From: Microbacterium sp. MYb66
GTDB taxonomy: Bacteria > Actinomycetota > Actinomycetes > Actinomycetales > Microbacteriaceae
Length of the DNA stretch: 64,000 nt
Assembly (NCBI RefSeq): GCF_002979435.1
Contig: NZ_PCOV01000001.1
Location: forward strand, 124,001 to 188,000
Reading direction: 5' to 3'
The position numbers and the translations under genes were made by a program. Positions 1 to 7,935 of the stretch are shown here, piece by piece. Each line of letters begins with the position of its first letter. Position 1 is the first letter of the stretch. The notes under the pieces were generated by a model, which saw only the letters and a program-made list of their open reading frames with translations, was not told the origin of the DNA and did not search any database.

Positions 1-1
1 C

Positions 2-2167
2 TGGCACCTCGCCGAGGGGGTCCGCTGGGATCGGATGGCCGTCATCGCGCACGACACGCGACAGGTGACCACGCTCGAGACCGAGCTCGCCGCTCGCGAG
101 ATCCCGACGCGTGCCGCCGGTGTGCAGCGGCCGCTGGGGAGCGAGGGGATCGTGCGCGACATCGTCGGCATCGTGCGCCTCGCCCTGACCCCTGTCGAGG
201 AACGCACGCCGCAGGCGCTCGAAGAAGCCATGCGCACCCCGTTCGGGGGGATGGATGCGATCGGACTGCGCCGACTGCGCGCACGGCTCCGCCACATCGA
301 ACTCGAGCAGGGCGGCTCGACACCGGCGCGCGAACTGCTGCGTCAAGCCATGGCGAATCCGTCGCATCTGACGCTCATCGACGCGCCGGAGTCGCGCACG
401 GCCGAGCGGTTCGCCGAGACGATCGAGGCCGTCGCGCGAGGCGCGGCCGCGGGCGAGACGATCCACGATCTGCTGTGGCGGGTGTGGGATCAGGCGCGTG
501 CGGTCGACGGACGGCGGCTGCAGGTCGCGTGGCGCGAGATCTCCCTGCTGCCGACCGGCGCGGAGACCGCGCGCTCGCTGGACGCGCTGGTCTCGCTGTT
601 CGATGCGGCGAAGCGGTTCGTCGAACGCACCCCGAACGAGAAGCCCGAGACCTTCGTGCGGGACATCCTCGACAGCGAGGTTCCCGAGGACTCCCTGTCG
701 ACCCCGGATCGTCCGGGAAAGGTGACGCTGTTGACCCCGGCCACCGCCCTCGGCACCGAGTTCGACGCCGTAGTCGTCGCCGGGGTGCAGGACGGCGTGT
801 GGCCGAACGTGCGGCTGCGTGGCGGTCTGCTGCAGACGTGGCGGCTGGCCGACGCGATCCAGGCGGCGCGCACGGGCGTGCGCATCGAACCCCCCGGAGT
901 CCTGGATCGTCGACGGGCGGCGCTGCACGACGAACTCCGGCTGTTCGTCCGTGCCGTCTCCCGGGCGCGGGAGCGACTCCTGATCACCGCGGTCGACGAC
1001 GACGACCTGACGCCGAGCGCGTTCTTCGGCTTCCTCCCCGCACCGGAGCCGCCGGAGCGACACGCCTCGGCAGAGCACCCGCTGACCCTGCGCGGGCTCG
1101 TCGCCCGGCACCGGCGCACCCTCACCACCGCGTCCTCGGGGTCGGCTCGGCGAGAGGCCGCGGCGCAGCTCTCGGTTCTGGCCCGCGAGGGGGTGCCGGG
1201 GGCGGATCCCGCCGAATGGTACGGGATGACCCCGGCGTCGACGGATGCTCCACTGCGCGATCTCGCCGTCGCGGGGGCGCGGGTGTCGCCCTCGAAGATG
1301 GAGTCCTATGAGGAATGCGGCCTCAACTGGGTCGTGTCGGCGCTCGGTGGCGACACGGTGATGCCGCCCACGGCCGGCATCGGGACGATCGTGCACGAGG
1401 CGATGGAGCGCGTCCCCGACGGCGACCTCGAGAAGATGCGTGCGATCGTCGCGGAGCACTGGCCCGAGCTCGACTTCGAGACCGAGTGGATCGGTCGCAA
1501 AGAGAGGCGTCGGGCTGACCTGCTGGTCGGGCGGCTCCACACCTATCTCGGTGACGTTCGTCGAGACGGCGGCCGCGTCATCGGCAGCGAGGTGGAGTTC
1601 CGCTTCGCGGTGGACGTCGCCGACGAGAGCGAGGGCGACGCGGTGCCCGCGGTGCATCCGGTCGGTGAGGATCGCGGGAATCAGGCGATCATCCACGGCT
1701 ACATCGACAGGGTCGAGGCGTACCCACCCGGGGCGGGCGAGCATCCGCATGCGCGAGGACGTGGCTGGGAGCAGGTCTCCGGTGGGCCCGAGGGCCCCAC
1801 CGTGGTCGTCGATCTGAAGACCGGGAAGAACGACCCCGAATCGGACTCGGGAGTCCTCGAGCACGCCCAGCTGGCGGCCTACCAGGTCGCCGTCCAGCAG
1901 GGGCTGGTCGAGGGTGCACCTCCGGCATCGCTGGCGGGGGCTCGCCTGGTGATCGTGTCCAAGACCCTCGCCAAGAGCGACTACCGCATCGCGCACCAGC
2001 ACACACTCGACGCCGATTCGCGATCGGCCTTCCTGCGCCGGGTGTCCGATGCCGCTCGAGGCATGTCCGCCTCGAGCTTCACCGCGCAGGTCGAGTCGCA
2101 CTGCGCCGACACGCAACGGCGGGTGCATCCGTGCCGCATCCACACGGTGCCGGCGGTGAGCTCATGA
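2..2167 (+). CDS. adnA: AdnA-like subunit of AdnAB helicase-nuclease (5' partial)
   Basis: The reading frame is open to the left edge, so the N-terminal motor half lies outside the window and 721 codons are visible. Seen: a UvrD-type motif region (LTPATALGTEFDAVVVAG), a motif VI-like RAVSRARERLLI, and a C-terminal PD-(D/E)XK nuclease core with VVVDLKTGKN. A cysteine in YEECGLNW plus HC and HPC near the C-terminus resemble the iron-sulfur staple of AddB-type nucleases, but I count only three cysteines. In mycobacteria AdnA pairs with AdnB to resect DNA double-strand breaks; its motor is the weaker one. The stop overlaps the next start by 4 nt (ATGA). Assignment as AdnA rather than another UvrD-nuclease rests on gene order. 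Confidence 0.82.
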   Translation, partial: WHLAEGVRWDRMAVIAHDTRQVTTLETELAAREIPTRAAGVQRPLGSEGIVRDIVGIVRLALTPVEERTPQALEEAMRTPFGGMDAIGLRRLRARLRHIELEQGGSTPARELLRQAMANPSHLTLIDAPESRTAERFAETIEAVARGAAAGETIHDLLWRVWDQARAVDGRRLQVAWREISLLPTGAETARSLDALVSLFDAAKRFVERTPNEKPETFVRDILDSEVPEDSLSTPDRPGKVTLLTPATALGTEFDAVVVAGVQDGVWPNVRLRGGLLQTWRLADAIQAARTGVRIEPPGVLDRRRAALHDELRLFVRAVSRARERLLITAVDDDDLTPSAFFGFLPAPEPPERHASAEHPLTLRGLVARHRRTLTTASSGSARREAAAQLSVLAREGVPGADPAEWYGMTPASTDAPLRDLAVAGARVSPSKMESYEECGLNWVVSALGGDTVMPPTAGIGTIVHEAMERVPDGDLEKMRAIVAEHWPELDFETEWIGRKERRRADLLVGRLHTYLGDVRRDGGRVIGSEVEFRFAVDVADESEGDAVPAVHPVGEDRGNQAIIHGYIDRVEAYPPGAGEHPHARGRGWEQVSGGPEGPTVVVDLKTGKNDPESDSGVLEHAQLAAYQVAVQQGLVEGAPPASLAGARLVIVSKTLAKSDYRIAHQHTLDADSRSAFLRRVSDAARGMSASSFTAQVESHCADTQRRVHPCRIHTVPAVSS

Positions 2168-5100
2168 CGGGCTGGAGCGAGGGCGAGGGGCTCTCGGCGA
2201 CCGACATCGCCGCTGCGCTCGGCCAGCCCTCGCCGACACCTGCCCAACAGCGCGTCATCGAGGCGCCCCCCGAGCCCGCCCTCGTCGTGGCCGGCGCGGG
2301 CAGCGGCAAGACCGAGACGATGTCGGGACGCGTCGTCTGGCTCGTCGCCAACGGGCACGTGCGGCGAGACGAGATCCTCGGTCTCACGTTCACACGCAAG
2401 GCCGCGGGCGAGCTCGCGGAGCGGATCGGCCATCGACTCGCCGTCATCGACGAGTACGGTCGTCGCGGTCTGCTGCCACATCTGGCCGGGATCGTGCGCG
2501 ACGGCTCGCTGCGCAGGGTCGACGAGGCAGGGCAGGGACGGCAACGCGAACTGGTCCGCGCGCACGTGCTCGACGACCTCGCGGCGCACCACGGCACCGG
2601 GTGGGACCCGACCGTCCCTCGCTCGGCGGAGGATCTGATGATCCGGCCGCGCGTGTCGACCTACAATGCGTTCGCCGACGGCATCGTCCGCGAGCACGCG
2701 GCGCGCATCGGTCGAGACCCCGACGTGGCGATGCTCAGCCAGGCCGCCTCCTGGATGCTGGCCCGCGAGGTCGTGCTCCGCAGCGACCTGCCGGAGCTGG
2801 AGGACATCGACTTCGCCCTCGGCACGGTCATCGATGCCGTGCAGCGCCTCGCCGGGGCCGCGCTCGATCATCGGGTCGACCTCGACCTCGCCGAGCGCAT
2901 CGCGCAGGAACAGGCCCTCGCGTTCGAGCCGTACCGCGGCAACGGCGACGTCGAGAAGGCGGCCGTGAACCTCCTCAGCCTGCCGACGCTCGCACGTCTG
3001 GTCCGCGAATACATGGCCGAGAAGGAACGCCGCGGTGTGCTCGACTTCGCCGACCAGGTGGGCGGCGCCTACGACATCATCGAGTCCGCCCCCGATGTGC
3101 GCGACGAACTCCGCGAGCAGCATCGGGTCGTCCTGCTCGACGAGTATCAGGACACCTCGGTGATCCAGACCCGCTTCCTCGCGGAGCTCTTCCGCGACTC
3201 CGCGGTGATGGCGGTCGGCGACCCGCATCAGTCCATCTACGGCTGGCGGGGTGCGAGCGCCGACAACCTCTACGCCTTCTCCGGGACGTTCTCGAGTTCG
3301 GGCACCGCCGAGACCTACAGCCTCATGACGAGCTGGCGCAACGACCGCGGCATCCTCGGGATCGCGAACCGGGTGCTCGAGCCGCTGCAGCGTCCGGGGC
3401 TCGACGTGCCACCGCTCGAGCCCCGGCCGGGAGCGGGCGAGGGCACCGTCACGGTGGAGTATCCGTTCACGGTCGACGACGAGGCCTCCGCGGTGGCGGA
3501 CTGGTTCGCCGAGCGCCGCAGCGCACACGACGCGCGCCCCTCCGCCGAGGCGCCGGGGGCAAAACCGCACACCGGCGCGATCCTGTTCCGTTCGAAACGG
3601 CACATGCAGACCTTCGCGGCAGCCCTCGCTGCTCGAGGCATCCCGCACCGCATCCTCGGCCTCGGCGGTCTCCTCGCGACCCCTGAGGTGGTCGACGTCG
3701 TCTCGACCCTTCGCGTCGTGCACGATCCGACCGCGGGCTCGGCGCTGATCCGCCTCCTGACCGGGCCGCGATTCGGGGTCGGGGTCGCCGACATGGCCGC
3801 GCTCTACGATCTCGGCCGCACGCTGTCGGAGCGCGATACCGCGATGGCACCGCTGCCGGAGGAGGTGCGGGCGCGGCTGCGTTCGTCGCGCGGCGCCGAC
3901 GAGGCGGTCTCCATCATCGATGCGGTCGACGTGGTTCGCGCCGTGCGCGACGACTACCGGCTGGTCCAGACGATCACTCCCGACGGCCGCGCGCGGATCA
4001 GGGCCGCGGGAGAGATGCTGGAACGGCTGCGGCGAGCGTCTTCACAGCCGATCCCCGAACTGATCCGTCTCATCGAGCTCGAACTGCGCCTGGACATCGA
4101 GCTGGCGGCCAATGAGACCCGAGGCCCCGCACGCATCGCGGCGACCCAGCTGCGCGCGTTCGCCGACGAGGTCCGGGCCTTCCTCGCCGCCGACGAGCGG
4201 GGAAGCATCGGCAGCCTGCTCGCATGGCTCGACAAGGCGGAGAGCACCGACGAGCTGATGCCGAGGCCCGAGCCGCCGGAGGCCGGCGTCGTCCAGCTGC
4301 TGACCATCCACGGCTCGAAGGGCCTGGAATGGGACGCGGTCGCCGTGGTGCGGCTCGTGGTCGACGAGCTTCCCAGCAGGGTCTCCGACACCTCCGGCTG
4401 GTTCGGGTTCGGGGTGGTGCCCTTCGCCCTGCGCGGCGACCGGGAGGCGCTGCCTCGCTTCGAGTGGGATCCCGCCGACGCGGTCGGCGGCGAGACCGAC
4501 CCGGTCAAGCGGCAGAGACTCGCGCAGGCGTCGCTCTCCGGTGGTGCGACCAAGGCGAATCCGCAGGGCGGCGCGCTCAAGCGGTTCAAGGACGCCTACC
4601 GCGCGTACCAGCAGCAGGAGGAGCGACGGCTCGCCTATGTCGCGGTCACCCGTGCGCGGACCGACCTGCTGCTCAGCGGCTCCCACTGGGCCGGACAGAA
4701 GGCGCCGCGCACCCCCAGCCCCTACCTCGTCGAGGCGATCGAGGTGCAGGGACTGGACCCGATCGAGACGGTCGACCCGGACGACAACCCGTATGACGGT
4801 CCCGGCTCGACCCTCCGCTGGCCTCTCGACCCGCTGGGCGCGCGAAGGGCCACGGTCGCGGCGGCGGCGGCAGCTGTGACCGACACCGCCCGCGCAGGTA
4901 CGGCCGAGCCGTCGATCGAGCTTGCACGCCTGCTCGCCGAGCGGGCCGCCCGTCTGCGCGGAACAGACGCCGAGGCTCCGACTCGCGTGCCGGCATCCCG
5001 GTTCAAGGACTACGTCACCGATTTCTCCGGCACGCTGTCGTCGATCGTGCGCCCGATGCCGGAGCGGCCCTACCGGCAGACCCGACTCGGCACGCTGTTC

Positions 5101-5673
5101 CACGCCTGGGTGGAACAGCGATCGGAGCTCGTCGGCGTCGGCAGCCGCGTGGACGAGGCGCTCTGGGAACTCGACGAGGATGAGATCCTGTCGGAACCCG
5201 TCCAGGGGCCGACCGGATCCCTCGACGGGCCGGGAGCCTCCGCGGACGCCGCCGACCTCGCGATCCTGCAGGAGACGTTCGAGCGCAGCGAATGGGGCGG
5301 CCTGAGGCCGATCGCCGTGGAGATCGAGATCGACTTCGCGCTCGGCGCCGGTCTGGAGGGCTCGGGAGGCGACCGAGGGCACATCGTGATCTGCAAGCTC
5401 GATGCCGTGTACCGGCGTGCCGATCGCGGGGGCCGTATCGAGATCGTCGACTGGAAGACGGGCAAGGCTCCGCGTACGCCTGCGGAGCGGGAAGAGCGGA
5501 TGCTGCAGCTCGCGCTCTACCGTCTCGCGTATCACCGACGCTTCGACGTGCCGCTCGACGAGATCGACGTGGCGCTCTACTACGTGGCCGACGACCTGAT
5601 CATCCGCGGCGACCGTGTCTACTCGGAGGAGGAGCTCTTCCAGCGCTGGAGCGCCGCACGTGCCGCGCGCTGA
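2164..5673 (+). CDS. adnB: AdnB-like ATP-dependent helicase-nuclease subunit
   Basis: 1169 aa, close to the length of mycobacterial AdnB. Intact SF1A motor: Walker A GAGSGKT (44-50), TFTRKAAGEL, Walker B-type LLDEYQDTS, GDPHQSIYGWRGA, LLTIHGSKGLEWD and RRLAYVAVTRAR. A C-terminal RecB-like nuclease carries IEIVDWKTGK. AdnB is the functional ATPase that drives 3'-5' translocation while both subunits carry nuclease modules for end resection. I chose ATG 2164, which overlaps the adnA stop as ATGA, over an in-frame start 33 nt upstream inside adnA. The gene runs 55 nt tail-to-tail into the convergent phosphotransferase-like gene. Confidence 0.9.
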   Translation: MTGWSEGEGLSATDIAAALGQPSPTPAQQRVIEAPPEPALVVAGAGSGKTETMSGRVVWLVANGHVRRDEILGLTFTRKAAGELAERIGHRLAVIDEYGRRGLLPHLAGIVRDGSLRRVDEAGQGRQRELVRAHVLDDLAAHHGTGWDPTVPRSAEDLMIRPRVSTYNAFADGIVREHAARIGRDPDVAMLSQAASWMLAREVVLRSDLPELEDIDFALGTVIDAVQRLAGAALDHRVDLDLAERIAQEQALAFEPYRGNGDVEKAAVNLLSLPTLARLVREYMAEKERRGVLDFADQVGGAYDIIESAPDVRDELREQHRVVLLDEYQDTSVIQTRFLAELFRDSAVMAVGDPHQSIYGWRGASADNLYAFSGTFSSSGTAETYSLMTSWRNDRGILGIANRVLEPLQRPGLDVPPLEPRPGAGEGTVTVEYPFTVDDEASAVADWFAERRSAHDARPSAEAPGAKPHTGAILFRSKRHMQTFAAALAARGIPHRILGLGGLLATPEVVDVVSTLRVVHDPTAGSALIRLLTGPRFGVGVADMAALYDLGRTLSERDTAMAPLPEEVRARLRSSRGADEAVSIIDAVDVVRAVRDDYRLVQTITPDGRARIRAAGEMLERLRRASSQPIPELIRLIELELRLDIELAANETRGPARIAATQLRAFADEVRAFLAADERGSIGSLLAWLDKAESTDELMPRPEPPEAGVVQLLTIHGSKGLEWDAVAVVRLVVDELPSRVSDTSGWFGFGVVPFALRGDREALPRFEWDPADAVGGETDPVKRQRLAQASLSGGATKANPQGGALKRFKDAYRAYQQQEERRLAYVAVTRARTDLLLSGSHWAGQKAPRTPSPYLVEAIEVQGLDPIETVDPDDNPYDGPGSTLRWPLDPLGARRATVAAAAAAVTDTARAGTAEPSIELARLLAERAARLRGTDAEAPTRVPASRFKDYVTDFSGTLSSIVRPMPERPYRQTRLGTLFHAWVEQRSELVGVGSRVDEALWELDEDEILSEPVQGPTGSLDGPGASADAADLAILQETFERSEWGGLRPIAVEIEIDFALGAGLEGSGGDRGHIVICKLDAVYRRADRGGRIEIVDWKTGKAPRTPAEREERMLQLALYRLAYHRRFDVPLDEIDVALYYVADDLIIRGDRVYSEEELFQRWSAARAAR

Positions 5674-6989
5674 GCCTCGTCGGAGTCGTCGGAATCGTAC
5701 TCGTGGTCCGTGCCCGGAGTGAGGGGATGCGAGTCTTCGCCGACTCCGGCTGAACCTCTGGGGCCGGAGAACAGGCTCGCGACGCCGGAGAGATCTTCGG
5801 TCTCGACGTTCAGCATCTCGGCACGGTGGGCACGGTCGTCCTCCGGCTCGCCCGTGGATCCGCCGGCCGGGCTCTCGTCCGGTGACGTCTCGGAGTCCGT
5901 CGGAGCCGTACCGGAGTCCTCATCGCCCTCTGCCCACAGCTCCTCGGGGTTGTAGGCGTCCGTGTGCATCGACGTGTCCACGTCGCTCACAGTGCCCTTG
6001 GGGACACGGTCGAGCGCATCCAGGGCGGAGTCGACCCCGGCGCCGCGGGCATCGATGATGCTGAGGTCGTCGTTGTGCAGACCGTCGGCCAGCGCCTCGA
6101 GCAGCGCGGCTGCGTCGTCGACGATATCCGGCCGATGCATCGAGTCGCCGTGGACCAGCCACCGCGCGAACTCCAGCTCGGCAAGCAGACGGGCGCGCAC
6201 CTCGAGACCCCCGTCGGGTGCGCGGTCGATGGCACGGGCGTAGGCGGCGTGCACATCGGCTGCGGCGTCGGGCGCTGCCGACAGCCAGGAGAGGTCGAGC
6301 GCGGGGTCTCCGACGGAGAGCCCGTGCCAGCCGACCAGCCCGATGACCTCGGGGCCGCGGTCGGGGTCGTCCTCGAACAGGAACGAGGTCGCCTGCACTC
6401 CGCCCAGGATCACGGTGGACTCGAAGCGCCACAGTTCGTCGTCGGCGACGGCGTCGCGCCAGCGCACGGTCAGACGGGCAGGGACTTTGCCGGTGGCGGC
6501 TGCGGTGTCGACGAGGCGCTCCAGTTCCGCCCGGCTCTCCTCGGCACTGCGCGTGGCGAGTCCCGCTCCGCGAACCACGGACGTCGGCAGGCCGTGGACG
6601 GCGGCGATGGATGCGCCCATCGACTCCGCGGCGCCGCGTCCGGCCGGCACCAGGGCGGCCTCGATCTGGAAACCGGGCAGGAGCTCGGTGACGAGCGCGC
6701 GACCTTCCCCGATGCGGGTCTCGCCGATGTAGGCGGGGGCGCGGAACGGGAGCATGGCCCTCGCACCGTCGGTCAGCGCACGGAGCGCGATCGCCTCCGC
6801 GGCCAGTTCTCGCGCCGTCTCGTCGTCGTCGGCGACGCGGATGGCGAGCTCGCGACCGTCCGCGAGCGAGGCGATCGCCGAGTCGAATCGTGCGTCGCCG
6901 TCGGCACTGAGACTGCGGGCACCCGTGACCTCCGCCCCGGGCAGTGCGGCGGTCACTGCCGCGGCTAGAGTGAAAGGAGAGCGTCCCAT
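5619..6989 (-). CDS. aminoglycoside-phosphotransferase-fold protein, probable pseudokinase
   Basis: 456 aa. The middle part looks like the APH/choline kinase fold, with GLVGWHGLSVGDPALDLSWL resembling the end of the catalytic lobe. However, where the family has the Brenner motif HGDLHxxN this protein reads LGGVQATS (about 195-202), and the metal-binding Asp of the later IDW motif is Gly (VGW, about 219-221). All residues needed for phosphotransfer therefore appear lost. About 130 C-terminal residues are acidic and low-complexity. ATG 6989 was chosen because TACCCT lies 6 nt upstream (leaderless type); a longer upstream in-frame start is less likely. It sits convergent to adnB, at the position where mycobacteria carry an unrelated gene. 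Function unknown. Confidence 0.75.
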   Translation of the reverse strand: MGRSPFTLAAAVTAALPGAEVTGARSLSADGDARFDSAIASLADGRELAIRVADDDETARELAAEAIALRALTDGARAMLPFRAPAYIGETRIGEGRALVTELLPGFQIEAALVPAGRGAAESMGASIAAVHGLPTSVVRGAGLATRSAEESRAELERLVDTAAATGKVPARLTVRWRDAVADDELWRFESTVILGGVQATSFLFEDDPDRGPEVIGLVGWHGLSVGDPALDLSWLSAAPDAAADVHAAYARAIDRAPDGGLEVRARLLAELEFARWLVHGDSMHRPDIVDDAAALLEALADGLHNDDLSIIDARGAGVDSALDALDRVPKGTVSDVDTSMHTDAYNPEELWAEGDEDSGTAPTDSETSPDESPAGGSTGEPEDDRAHRAEMLNVETEDLSGVASLFSGPRGSAGVGEDSHPLTPGTDHEYDSDDSDEAQRAARAALQRWKSSSSE

Positions 6990-6995
6990 GCCCCC

Positions 6996-7001
6996 AGGGT
7001 A
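6996..7001 (-). promoter_or_regulatory. -10-like hexamer TACCCT for the pseudokinase gene
   Basis: On the minus strand TACCCT is followed by six bases and then ATG 6989, the same geometry as many other genes in the window. This supports a leaderless mRNA and the short start. No -35 element was recognised. Confidence 0.45.
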
Positions 7002-7053
7002 GGTCGGCTCAGGGGCGGTCCCGCCTCCGCCACGCCCGTGAAAGAGGGAGTCG

Positions 7054-7935
7054 ATGACCATTCAGCGCCCGTCCCTCGACCGTGCCGCCGAACTCCGTGA
7101 GGAGCCGGACGTGCTCGATCGTCTGCGCGACGACCCGGCGACCCGCGTGATCGTCGTCCGCGAAGGGCGGGTCCGAGTCGTCGATTCCGCGCTGTCGCGC
7201 GTTCCGCCGACGGCGGTCGTGGAGGCGACGTGGGCCCTTCTGGGGCGCGACGCCGACGGCACCGTGCTGCTGCTCGCCGCTGCGCCGCCGGAGACGGACG
7301 CCCTCGATGCGGCGCCCGATGAGATCTGGCTCGGTCTGCGTGATCTCGGCGGCCGCATCGACGGACGCGAGTCCGAGCTCCTCACCGGTGCCGTCGCGCT
7401 CGCCGGCTGGCTCCGCGATGCGCCGTTCTGCCCCACCTGCGGCGGCGGAACCGAGCTGCGTCATGCCGGATGGTCGCGGCGCTGCCTGGTCTGCGGCCGC
7501 GAGCACTTCCCCCGCACCGATCCGGCAGTCATCGTCGCGGTGGAGAGCCGCGACGGCGAACGTCTGCTGCTCGGAGCCAATGCGAACTGGGGTGGGCGGA
7601 TGTACTCGTGCTTCGCGGGCTTCACCGAGGCGGGCGAATCCCTCGAGTCGACCGTGCACCGCGAGATCGAGGAGGAGTCGGGGATGCGCCTGTCGTCCCT
7701 GCGGTACGTCTCCTCGCAGGCATGGCCCTTCCCGCGGTCTCTCATGCTGGGCTTCCGCGCCGTCGTCGACGAGGAGTCCGCGGCGCTCGCCGACGGTGAG
7801 GAGATCATCGACGTGCGCTGGTTCACCCGGCAGGAGATCGGCTCGGCGCTCGCCGGGGACGGCCCCGTCGGGCTTCCGGGGCCCGCGTCGATCGCACGGG
7901 CGCTGATCCTCGACTGGTACGAGGAGCGCGCGTGA
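7054..7935 (+). CDS. nudC: NAD(+)/NADH diphosphatase NudC
   Basis: 293 aa Nudix hydrolase. Seen: a four-cysteine zinc site (C126, C129, C144, C147), a Nudix box from about residue 189 to 211 (GFTEAGESLEST then REIEEESGM), and the NudC signature in the form SQAWPFP rather than the usual SQPWPFP. The family cleaves NADH or NAD to NMNH/NMN and AMP and can remove NAD caps from RNA 5' ends. A GAGGGAG Shine-Dalgarno lies before ATG 7054. The stop overlaps the uvrD2-like start by 4 nt (GTGA), so the two are co-translated, as in mycobacteria. Confidence 0.9.
   Translation: MTIQRPSLDRAAELREEPDVLDRLRDDPATRVIVVREGRVRVVDSALSRVPPTAVVEATWALLGRDADGTVLLLAAAPPETDALDAAPDEIWLGLRDLGGRIDGRESELLTGAVALAGWLRDAPFCPTCGGGTELRHAGWSRRCLVCGREHFPRTDPAVIVAVESRDGERLLLGANANWGGRMYSCFAGFTEAGESLESTVHREIEEESGMRLSSLRYVSSQAWPFPRSLMLGFRAVVDEESAALADGEEIIDVRWFTRQEIGSALAGDGPVGLPGPASIARALILDWYEERA

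Noticed and set aside
1981..3723. 580-codon open frame on the minus strand inside adnA/adnB
   Set aside because: It is antisense to strongly conserved helicase motifs and its translation is Arg/Gly/Asp-rich low-complexity, typical of GC-rich shadow frames.
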